Of a DNA stretch of 6,719 nt, positions 1 through 4,855 are shown piece by piece. A program made the translations under genes and the position numbers. Position 1 is the stretch's first letter; each line of letters begins with the position of its first letter. The stretch is taken from positions 1-6,719 of the forward strand of contig DXHG01000142.1 in assembly GCA_019113455.1 (NCBI GenBank). The letters are read 5' to 3'. The stretch is from Candidatus Treponema faecavium (lineage in GTDB: Bacteria; Spirochaetota; Spirochaetia; Treponematales; Treponemataceae). The notes beneath the pieces are model-generated. The model searched no databases. It saw only the letters and a program-made list of their open reading frames with translations, and was not told where the DNA came from.

Positions 1-441
1 TTCAGCGGCGGGAACGTCACGCTCGACTTAAACGGACACACAATAGACAGAGAGGTTGGGGGTTATGTATCAAATGGCAATGTGATTGCGGTTAGGGGCA
101 GGCTCACGCTCACCGACAGCGCGGGCGGCGGCACAATTACGGGCGGAAATGCCCACAGTGCAGGCGGCGTGTACGTGGAGAACGGCGGTACATTCATAAT
201 GGAAGGAGGTACGATCACTGAAAACAGCTCCACTACCCATGGCGACGGTGTTTATGTCAATGGCGGCACGTTCGAGATGAAAGCCGGTATAATCACGGCC
301 AGCAATACCGCTTTAGGCAGCGGTGTATACGTGGGCAGCGGCACATTCACGATGACCGGCGGCACAGTTTATGCCGCTGTTTCTGATCTCCCAAGAAAAG
401 AGGACGCTTCCGGACCCATAACACAGTGGCCGCCCGCGTAA
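1..441 (+). CDS. Beta-helix repeat surface-type protein, 3' end (5' cut by window, possibly truncated)
   Basis: The reading frame is open from base 1 and ends at tandem stops TAA TAG (439-444), giving the last 146 codons. It opens with a motif of the type VTLDLNGHTI and continues with Gly/Thr-rich repeats: GVYV at residues 56-59, 83-86 and 108-111, each followed by GGTF(x)M-like and GGTIT-like strands, a period of 25-27 residues. Such short strands separated by Gly/Asn turns are typical of right-handed parallel beta-helix proteins, which in Treponema are usually long, exported or surface-exposed. Function is not known; adhesion or surface display is an inference from the fold. After residue 125 the repeat stops abruptly and a tail of about 20 residues (SDLPRKEDASG...) shows no repeat character, so the gene may have lost its original 3' end. 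No signal peptide can be judged because the N-terminus lies outside the window. Confidence 0.7.
   Translation, partial: FSGGNVTLDLNGHTIDREVGGYVSNGNVIAVRGRLTLTDSAGGGTITGGNAHSAGGVYVENGGTFIMEGGTITENSSTTHGDGVYVNGGTFEMKAGIITASNTALGSGVYVGSGTFTMTGGTVYAAVSDLPRKEDASGPITQWPPA
166..387 (+). repeat. Three tandem protein-coding repeats of 25-27 codons
   Basis: Units begin at about 166, 247 and 322 with codons for GVYV, followed by (N/S)GGTF or GSGTF and then GGTIT, AGIIT or GGTVY. The protein pattern is well kept while the DNA differs at many third positions, so the units look old and under selection for fold rather than freshly duplicated. Confidence 0.7.
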
Positions 442-598
442 TAGCAGCTTGCAGCCAGAATAAAAACGAAAACCCGCGTACAGGCGAAGAAACTTCTCGC
501 GGGGCCCGCAAAAACATCAGCCGCGAGCAAAACACAGCAGACCTCTCAGTGCTGAAAGAGCGGGAGCTCGCTTACAAGAAGTCCGCAGGTCTGCGACT

Positions 599-629
599 GG
601 AACAACGCCTGTGCTCGCAGGTTCCTTTT
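599..629 (+). terminator. Possible weak intrinsic terminator
   Basis: Arms GGAA (599-602) and TTCC (622-625), plus CCTG (608-611) and CAGG (618-621), can form an 8-bp stem with a one-sided bulge (603-607) and a 6-nt loop, followed at once by TTTT (626-629). This could end transcription of the beta-helix gene 160 nt upstream. The stem is interrupted and the T run is short, so it is only a candidate. Confidence 0.25.
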
Positions 630-690
630 CCTCCCCAGAAAAGCACATTACAGAGAATAACAAAGAGCAGAAAAAGAACAATAAAAGCCG

Positions 691-707
691 TGCAGATGTC
701 ATCTGCA
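691..707. repeat. 17-bp dyad TGCAGATG-T-CATCTGCA
   Basis: Two perfect 8-bp arms (691-698 and 700-707) flank one central base. With a one-base centre it fits a dimeric protein's operator better than an RNA hairpin, but there is no gene start next to it, so its role is unknown. Confidence 0.4.
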
Positions 708-827
708 AAAATGAAACGCGCGCACCCTGCAGCGGCTGCTCAGCTAAAACAGTCTTCCTGTAAAGAAATACGGACCGCCGCGCGCCAAAAGCGGCAGTAT
801 ATTAGGTATACCGGCAGCTGAAACAGC

Positions 828-855
828 GCTCCCGTACCGGAAACGGCGCGGGAGC
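828..855 (+). other. Strong hairpin with GAAA tetraloop
   Basis: GCTCCCG (828-834) pairs perfectly with CGGGAGC (849-855). An inner CCG (837-839) pairs with CGG (844-846) and closes a GAAA loop (840-843, GNRA type); between them lie one G-T wobble (835/848) and one mismatch (836/847). No T run follows on either strand, so it is not a classical terminator. It lies 120 nt before the HU-like gene and could be part of that gene's leader RNA. Confidence 0.45.
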
Positions 856-965
856 AGCCCGCCTGCGCATGGCGCGTCGCGCCGAGCGGATACGGGCGTG
901 TTCAGTATTCGCCGCATACCACGCACACGGAAGGCGCGCACAATACACCAGCACGTTTTCCGTAC

Positions 966-971
966 AAGGAG
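966..971 (+). promoter_or_regulatory. Shine-Dalgarno AAGGAG that sets the start at 977
   Basis: AAGGAG stands 5 nt before ATG 977. The same frame is open back to an ATG at 869, but the 36 extra residues are Arg/Ala-rich and do not resemble the HU-like family, so the start at 977 is preferred. Confidence 0.8.
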
Positions 972-976
972 CCGTT

Positions 977-1693
977 ATGGCGCTTTTTATTTCCACCCGG
1001 GAAAATCAGTTTTATTCAGCGAAAAAGGAATTTTTCTTTCGCAACCGGTATTCCGGCATTGTTGAAACCGAAGAGCTTGTGCGCCGCATTGCGGAAAACA
1101 ACACAACACTGACGCAGGCGGATACGCTTGCGTGCATGGATGTTATGGAAGATGTGGTGCTTGAACTGCTCGCGGACGGCAAACGCGTGCGCACTCCGTT
1201 CGGGATGCTCTTTCTTGCCGCTTCCGGTACGGTTGCCGAGCGGGACACACCGTTTACGCCGCACAACAGCGCAAGCGGGCACACGCTTCACCTGCGTTTC
1301 CGCGAAAATCGGCAGTTCAGCGAACGCGCGGCAGAGCTCGCGGCGGTAAACCGCGAAGAAAGCAAGGAACCTGAAACCCCGGTTATCTACGACATTACCG
1401 ACGGATTCGATGAACCGCAGGCAGCGTATCAGTGCGGCGCGGTGATGAAAATTACCGGCGTGCGGCTTGGTTTTGACGAGTCGCAGAACGATGAAGGCGT
1501 GTTTTTTGCCGCTTCCGACGGGACACAGTATCGCACCGACAAGATTATTCACAACAAACCGTCGCTGCTGATTATACAGGTTCCTGACAACCTGCCTGCC
1601 GGTACGTATACCGTGCAGGTAAGCGCGCGGTGCAGCGGCTCCAAAACAGTAAGAACCGGCAGGAGCGATACGGCTGTTGCTGTTTCCGTGTAG
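977..1693 (+). CDS. HU-like DNA-binding domain / DUF4469 protein
   Basis: A 238-residue protein with two parts. Residues 1 to about 125 look like an HU-related DNA-binding domain of the PF14848 type: a basic, aromatic N-terminal strand region, the helix pair ETEELVRRIAENNTTLTQAD (30-49) and LACMDVMEDVVLELLADGKRV, and then a strand-turn region with TPFGMLFLAASG in the place where HU proteins have a 'G.F..' strand. Residues 134-238 are all-beta (MKITGVRLGFDES, LLIIQVPDNLPAGTYTVQV) and match the DUF4469 / Ig-like pattern that commonly follows this domain in Bacteroidota and Treponema. The pairing suggests a nucleoid- or DNA-associated protein; the precise role is not known for the family, and these calls come from recall of sequence patterns. 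It has its own Shine-Dalgarno and converges with the next gene, so it is probably transcribed alone. There is no signal peptide, so it should be cytoplasmic. Confidence 0.8.
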   Translation: MALFISTRENQFYSAKKEFFFRNRYSGIVETEELVRRIAENNTTLTQADTLACMDVMEDVVLELLADGKRVRTPFGMLFLAASGTVAERDTPFTPHNSASGHTLHLRFRENRQFSERAAELAAVNREESKEPETPVIYDITDGFDEPQAAYQCGAVMKITGVRLGFDESQNDEGVFFAASDGTQYRTDKIIHNKPSLLIIQVPDNLPAGTYTVQVSARCSGSKTVRTGRSDTAVAVSV

Positions 1694-1700
1694 AATATGG

Positions 1701-1736
1701 GCGTGATACGGCGCGTGATACGGCGCGTGATACGGC
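1701..1736. repeat. Three perfect tandem copies of GCGTGATACGGC
   Basis: Identical 12-bp units occupy 1701-1712, 1713-1724 and 1725-1736, starting 8 bp after the stop of the HU-like gene. Perfect identity suggests recent slippage or maintenance by selection; copy number may vary between strains. Confidence 0.9.
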
Positions 1737-1748
1737 GCCGTAACACGC
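1725..1748. terminator. Dyad between convergent genes, candidate bidirectional terminator
   Basis: The third tandem unit (1725-1736) is followed directly by GCCGTAACACGC (1737-1748), its reverse complement at 11 of 12 positions. RNA from either strand can fold into a G+C-rich hairpin between the two converging stop codons (1693 and 1764). No T run follows on either side, so termination by the intrinsic mechanism is uncertain. The first and second tandem units could also pair with the same inverted copy, giving alternative hairpins. Confidence 0.45.
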
Positions 1749-1761
1749 GTGCGGTCTGCAC

Positions 1762-2253
1762 TTACTGACCATTTTCCTGATTCGGGCGGGCTGCCAAAAG
1801 CCGTGCCGCGTGTTCGCGCAGGTCGCCCGGGTCAAGAACGCTTTCAAAAAAGAATGATGCTTTTGTCCGGTCTGGAAGAAGCGCCTGCACGGTGATCGTA
1901 TCCGCGCTGCGAGAAAAAAGCCTGAAAAGCCCGTTCTTTTTTACCGGCAGCTGTATATCGGCAAGCTGTTCCGGCCCAAAGACGGCATATTGTTCCTTAG
2001 GCGGCGCTCCCTGCATCGCAGTCCTGAACAGCGCGCTCATGGACGATTCCGAAGCGTGTACAAAGAAATGCAGCGCGCGCGCGCCAAAAATGAGCAGCCC
2101 CCATATATCGGTTTTACCCGGCGGGTATTCAAGCCCGAACGCGCGCAGCGCAGAAGGTGCGGCGCGCAGCCGCGCCATAAGCACGCGGTGTACGCGGTCG
2201 CCGTGCGTTTGTTCAAATTCCTCAGCAAACGCCTGTACGGAAGGATTATTCAT
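1762..2253 (-). CDS. Conserved-looking hypothetical protein, 163 aa
   Basis: I do not recognise the family with certainty. From ATG 2253 the product has 163 residues. It is soluble, with no signal peptide or membrane segment. It starts with a helical part (residues 5-38, FAEEFEQTHGDRVHRVLMARLR), then a G/P turn and hydrophobic strands (DIWGLLIFGARALHFFVHAS, 49-68), a charged loop, and further strands (LFRLFSRSADTITVQALLP; KASFFFESVL) ending in a helix (DPGDLREHAARLLAA). The strand-rich middle followed by a C-terminal helix recalls a PH-like fold, but this is a guess. The start is uncertain: in-frame GTG 2316, ATG 2280, ATG 2259 and ATG 2253 are all possible and none has a Shine-Dalgarno. ATG 2253 was chosen because a TATGAT hexamer ends 6 nt before it. 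The gene converges with the HU-like gene and diverges from the lrp-type regulator. Confidence 0.7.
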   Translation of the reverse strand: MNNPSVQAFAEEFEQTHGDRVHRVLMARLRAAPSALRAFGLEYPPGKTDIWGLLIFGARALHFFVHASESSMSALFRTAMQGAPPKEQYAVFGPEQLADIQLPVKKNGLFRLFSRSADTITVQALLPDRTKASFFFESVLDPGDLREHAARLLAARPNQENGQ

Positions 2254-2259
2254 TCGCAT

Positions 2260-2289
2260 ATCATAGCGTGAAGTACGCATTCCGCGCAA
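2260..2289 (-). promoter_or_regulatory. Candidate promoter of the 163-aa gene, leaderless geometry
   Basis: On the minus strand TTGCGC (2289-2284) and TATGAT (2265-2260) are 18 bp apart. The -10 matches the sigma-70 consensus at 5 of 6 bases and the -35 at 3 of 6. With the usual spacing, transcription would begin at about 2253, the A of the chosen ATG. Confidence 0.4.
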
Positions 2290-2298
2290 GATTGCGCG
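2283..2298. promoter_or_regulatory. Operator-like dyad CGCGCAA-GA-TTGCGCG
   Basis: Perfect 7-bp arms (2283-2289 and 2292-2298) separated by two bases. The dyad overlaps the candidate -35 of the minus-strand gene and lies 95 bp before the Lrp/AsnC start. Because Lrp-type regulators often control themselves and their neighbours, this is the best candidate binding site for the adjacent regulator; that link is inference. Confidence 0.4.
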
Positions 2299-2324
2299 AT
2301 GCCCTTGCCAGAGCACAGGCGGTA

Positions 2325-2353
2325 TTGCGTATTCATATAAAACGCTGTATTGT
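2325..2353 (+). promoter_or_regulatory. Weak candidate promoter for the regulator-aminotransferase operon
   Basis: TTGCGT (2325-2330) and TATTGT (2348-2353) are 17 bp apart; they match sigma-70 elements at 3/6 and 4/6 bases. A start near 2360 would leave a leader of about 33 nt holding the Shine-Dalgarno. Other T/A-rich hexamers nearby (TATAAA at 2336) lack a -35 partner. Confidence 0.25.
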
Positions 2354-2376
2354 TACGGCATAACGCATACTACTAT

Positions 2377-2383
2377 AAGGAGG
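2377..2383 (+). promoter_or_regulatory. Strong Shine-Dalgarno AAGGAGG
   Basis: AAGGAGG stands 9 nt before ATG 2393 and fixes the start of the Lrp/AsnC gene. It contrasts with the neighbouring divergent gene, which has none. Confidence 0.85.
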
Positions 2384-2392
2384 CGGCATTTT

Positions 2393-2878
2393 ATGGAAGA
2401 AATACTGCATCTGCTGCAGGATAACGCGCGGCTGTCTGTACAGGATATTGCTGCAATGACAAAAAAAGAACCGGAAGAGGTGGAACGCATCATTCATGAG
2501 CTGGAAGCTGACGGAGTGATTCTTAAATATGCCGCTATCGTGAATCCTGAAAAGAGCGGCGAAGCAAAAGAGAAAGTACGCGCCGAAATAGAAATTCAGG
2601 TAACGCCTGAGCGGGAACACGGCTTTGACGCGATTGCGGAACGCATATACCGGTTTCCGCAGGTAAAGTCGCTGTATCTCATGTCTGGCGGCTATGATCT
2701 GCAGGTGATTATAGAAGGAGACTCTCTGCAGGAAGTCGCTTTTTTTGTCGCGCGCAAGCTTTCCACGCTGAACGGGGTAAAGAGCACAAAAACGCATTTT
2801 GTGCTTAAGACGTATAAAGAAAACGATGTGCTGTATGTAGACGACAAGAAAGACACCCGAGAAGGAGTTACCGCCTGA
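2393..2878 (+). CDS. Lrp/AsnC family transcriptional regulator
   Basis: The 161-residue product has the usual size and two-domain layout of the feast/famine regulators. Residues 1-43 form the winged helix-turn-helix (LSVQDIAAMTKKEPEEVERIIHELEADGVI: helix at 15-22, recognition helix at about 26-38). A linker (KYAAIVNPEKSG) leads to the RAM/AsnC-C effector domain at about 63-141 (AEIEIQV; VKSLYLMSGGYDLQVII at 91-107; THFVLKTY). The SGGYDL loop is where amino-acid ligands bind in the family. The tail after 145 is charged. Family members bind DNA as dimers and octamers and sense amino acids. Its stop overlaps the start of the aminotransferase by one base (TGATG), so both are translated from one mRNA; the effector is probably an amino acid handled by that enzyme. 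The second helix does not carry the exact Lrp signature, so the ligand cannot be named. Confidence 0.9.
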   Translation: MEEILHLLQDNARLSVQDIAAMTKKEPEEVERIIHELEADGVILKYAAIVNPEKSGEAKEKVRAEIEIQVTPEREHGFDAIAERIYRFPQVKSLYLMSGGYDLQVIIEGDSLQEVAFFVARKLSTLNGVKSTKTHFVLKTYKENDVLYVDDKKDTREGVTA

Positions 2879-4074
2879 TGAATACGCGCGCCGACCGTTT
2901 TTCCGAAAAAATACATAAGACGCCGCCGTCCGGCATCCGCAAGTTTTTTGATTTAATCATTGGCCGCGATGATATTATTTCGCTCGGCGTGGGCGAGCCG
3001 GACTTTGCAACACCGTGGCTGATGCGCGAAGAAGCGTATTACCACCTTGAGCAGGGGCATACGTCGTATACGTCCAACTGGGGGCTGATTGAACTGCGCA
3101 CGGAGATCGCGCGGTATCTGACGCGCTATAACCTCGAGTACGACCCGAAGTCAGAGATTCTCGTAACTATCGGCGTTTCAGAGGCGGTTGACGCGGTACT
3201 GCGCGCGGTGCTGAATCCAGGCGATGAGATTATTATCTGCGAACCATGCTACGTGTCGTATCAGCCGCTTGCCGCGCTGTGCGACGCAAAACTCGTACAT
3301 TTGGATACGTCGGCAAACGGATTCTGTCCCAGCGCGGAGCTCATAGAAGCGGCTGTTACACCGCGAACTAAAGCGATAATGATTTGCTCCCCCAACAACC
3401 CCACCGGCCGCATGATACCGCAGAACGAGCTTGAACGCATCGCCGCCGTCGTTAAAAAGCATCAGCTGTGGGTGTTTTCGGACGAAGTATACTGCGAGCT
3501 CGTATACGACGGGCACAGGCACTGCGCTATCGGCTCTCTTCCCGGCATGAAAGATTATACGGTAACGCTCAACGGCTTTTCCAAGGGATTCGCGATGACC
3601 GGCTGGCGCATCGGGTACGTATGCTGCCCTGCGGAACTCATGGAACAGGTGTTTAAGCTGCACCAGTATTCAACTATCTGCGCGCCGATTATGAGCCAGT
3701 ACGCCGCGCTCGAAGGATTAAAGCACGGCTGGAACGAAGTGGAGCGTATGCGCGTGTCGTACCAGCAGCGGCGCAATCTCATGTATAAAGAACTCAAAGA
3801 AATGGGGCTTGCGGTTTCCGAGCCGGAAGGCGCGTTTTATATGTTCCCCGATATTCGTGAAACAGGCCTGTCTTCTGAGGAATTTGCGCTTGAACTCATA
3901 AAGCGCTATCAGGTAGCGGTGGTTCCGGGCTCCGTGTTCGGTTCCGGAGGCGAGGGCTATATCCGCTGCTGCTACGCGACCGATATTGATAAAATAAAAA
4001 CCGCACTTGAGCACATGCGCCAGATGCTTGAAGATATACGACGCGGCGGCGCGCACGCGGCAGGCAGGCAGTAA
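2878..4074 (+). CDS. PLP-dependent class I/II aminotransferase (fold type I)
   Basis: The 398-residue product is the normal length for aspartate/aromatic-type aminotransferases of the I-gamma kind. It transfers an amino group between an amino acid and a 2-oxo acid, using pyridoxal phosphate, in the cytoplasm. Visible motifs: GEPDF (39-43); SPNNPTG (171-177) with N174 and P175; SDEVY (201-205) with the cofactor-binding Asp202 and Tyr205; the Schiff-base lysine K236 in GFSKGFAMTGWRIGY with R244; and the substrate-carboxylate arginine R363 in YIRCCYA. All key residues are present. Substrate cannot be read from the sequence; annotations for close relatives range over aspartate, aromatic amino acids and N-acetyl-diaminopimelate. 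Start: ATG 2878 with AAGGAG at 2862-2867, inside the end of the regulator gene. The last 10 residues (RRGGAHAAGRQ) are a low-complexity tail that includes a GGCA x3 microrepeat (4061-4073 area). Confidence 0.93.
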   Translation: MNTRADRFSEKIHKTPPSGIRKFFDLIIGRDDIISLGVGEPDFATPWLMREEAYYHLEQGHTSYTSNWGLIELRTEIARYLTRYNLEYDPKSEILVTIGVSEAVDAVLRAVLNPGDEIIICEPCYVSYQPLAALCDAKLVHLDTSANGFCPSAELIEAAVTPRTKAIMICSPNNPTGRMIPQNELERIAAVVKKHQLWVFSDEVYCELVYDGHRHCAIGSLPGMKDYTVTLNGFSKGFAMTGWRIGYVCCPAELMEQVFKLHQYSTICAPIMSQYAALEGLKHGWNEVERMRVSYQQRRNLMYKELKEMGLAVSEPEGAFYMFPDIRETGLSSEEFALELIKRYQVAVVPGSVFGSGGEGYIRCCYATDIDKIKTALEHMRQMLEDIRRGGAHAAGRQ

Positions 4075-4105
4075 CAGACTTTGCACCCGCGCCGCCGCAT
4101 TGCCG

Positions 4106-4813
4106 TTACGGCAGATATTCGGGGCGGATATTTTTGAGCGCCTCAAAGAGCCTGCGCTTGTGTGCGTATGAGCCGCCGGTAAGCGCGGCAAGCCGTGCGC
4201 GCGCATCTTTTCGGCCTGAATTTTCCTGATACCCGCATGTGCATGTCGCGGTGCTGTAGCTGTATGCTTCGGCGTGCTCCACAATGGCGGGAATATCCGC
4301 GTAGCACAGCGGACGTATAATCGTTACCGGATATTTCTGATACGTAAGCCGCGGCGGCATTGTCGAAAGCTCTCCTTTGCCAAGCGCGTTCATAAGCAGC
4401 GTCTCAAGCATATCATCCAAATGATGGCCAAGCGCTATTTTATTGTAGCCGTGCGCAATCGCGTAGCTGTTAAGCTCGGTGCGCCGCTGCGTTGAACACC
4501 ACCAGCAGTTCATGCTGTGCCCCGGCTTGAGCCTGCCGAATACGCTCACCGACATCTCTGCAAGCGGCACACCCCACTGCGCAAACTGCCTGCGGAGCTC
4601 TGCTGACACAGGAGAACCTATATCCGCCGCAACGTGCAGCCCCGCAAACGAAAAGCGCTCGCGCCCTTGCTTCTGGCGGCACGCAAAATAGTGCGCAAGC
4701 GCCGCCGAATCCTTTCCTCCTGAAATGCCTACAAGAATGCGGTCTCCTTCTTCAATGAGGCGGTAGTCATAGACTGCTTTGTCGATAATACGGAACAGTT
4801 TTGGCTGCGGCAT
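4106..4813 (-). CDS. ttcA: tRNA 2-thiocytidine biosynthesis protein, TtcA family
   Basis: The 235-residue product is an N-type PP-loop ATPase. TtcA adenylates C32 of certain tRNAs and exchanges the oxygen for sulfur, using a [4Fe-4S] cluster. Visible features: PP-loop SGGKDS at 31-36; CWWC at 103-106, matching the family's CxxC; GHHLDD at 129-134, the typical TtcA motif; a further CTCG with C191 and C193, one of which should be the third cluster ligand. It is shorter than E. coli TtcA (311 aa, from memory), as in other short TtcA homologues in spirochaetes and Firmicutes. Start ATG 4813 has AGAAGGA about 7 nt upstream. It lies 33 nt after the stop of the MATE gene on the same strand, so the two are probably one transcript. 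A related PP-loop enzyme (TilS, TtuA) is the main alternative, but the CxxC plus GHHxDD pattern favours TtcA. Confidence 0.88.
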   Translation of the reverse strand: MPQPKLFRIIDKAVYDYRLIEEGDRILVGISGGKDSAALAHYFACRQKQGRERFSFAGLHVAADIGSPVSAELRRQFAQWGVPLAEMSVSVFGRLKPGHSMNCWWCSTQRRTELNSYAIAHGYNKIALGHHLDDMLETLLMNALGKGELSTMPPRLTYQKYPVTIIRPLCYADIPAIVEHAEAYSYSTATCTCGYQENSGRKDARARLAALTGGSYAHKRRLFEALKNIRPEYLP

Positions 4814-4827
4814 GTATGTTTCCTTCT

Positions 4828-4855
4828 ATAATAACAATATAATCCACTATACCAA
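4828..4855 (-). promoter_or_regulatory. Weak internal promoter candidate before ttcA
   Basis: On the minus strand TTGGTA (4855-4850) and TATTAT (4833-4828) are 16 bp apart, spanning the MATE stop codon. A start from this -10 would fall at about 4821, inside the Shine-Dalgarno, which argues against it; ttcA is more likely read from the MATE promoter. Confidence 0.2.

Larger units (their letters stand above)
442..976. other. Gene-poor stretch with several inverted repeats
   Basis: No frame here has a convincing start, ribosome binding site and protein-like composition. The longest plus-strand frame (426-821) begins at GTG without a Shine-Dalgarno and encodes a Lys/Arg/Gln-rich sequence that looks like noise. 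A short minus-strand frame (517-708) begins with a hydrophobic signal-peptide-like stretch but has no ribosome binding site and ends soon after. The stretch is A-rich on the plus strand up to about 780, then turns G+C-rich. It contains an 8-bp inverted repeat (537-594), a terminator-like hairpin (599-629), a 17-bp dyad (691-707) and a GAAA-loop hairpin (828-855). It may be decayed sequence left where the beta-helix gene lost its end, with the leader of the next gene on its right. Confidence 0.5.

Noticed and set aside
517..708. 63-codon minus-strand frame with a signal-peptide-like start
   Set aside because: The hydrophobic stretch comes from T-rich DNA; no Shine-Dalgarno precedes the TTG or inner ATG, and the remainder has no domain-like pattern. 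A decayed lipoprotein start is possible but not supported.
426..821. 131-codon plus-strand frame
   Set aside because: It starts at GTG without a Shine-Dalgarno, overlaps the beta-helix stop, and encodes a Lys/Arg/Gln-rich sequence without domain-like patterning.
869..976. Upstream extension of the HU-like protein to ATG 869
   Set aside because: The extra 36 residues are Arg/Ala-rich and non-family-like, and AAGGAG sits correctly before ATG 977.
1016..1552. 178-codon minus-strand frame antisense to the HU-like gene
   Set aside because: Shadow frame of a gene with clear domain signals and its own ribosome binding site.
1701..1748. CRISPR array
   Set aside because: The repeat units are 12 bp and directly abutting, without spacers.
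2254..2316. Longer version of the 163-aa gene starting at GTG 2316 or ATG 2280
   Set aside because: No Shine-Dalgarno before either, the extra residues are Arg-rich, and both would run through the candidate promoter and dyad. Not excluded.
3178..3663. Long minus-strand frames inside the aminotransferase gene and at 3718-4284
   Set aside because: Shadows of the strongly supported aminotransferase and ttcA genes.
4101..4113. TGCCG-TTA-CGGCA dyad across the ttcA stop codon as terminator
   Set aside because: Only a 5-bp stem with a 3-nt loop and no T run; may be chance in G+C-rich DNA.
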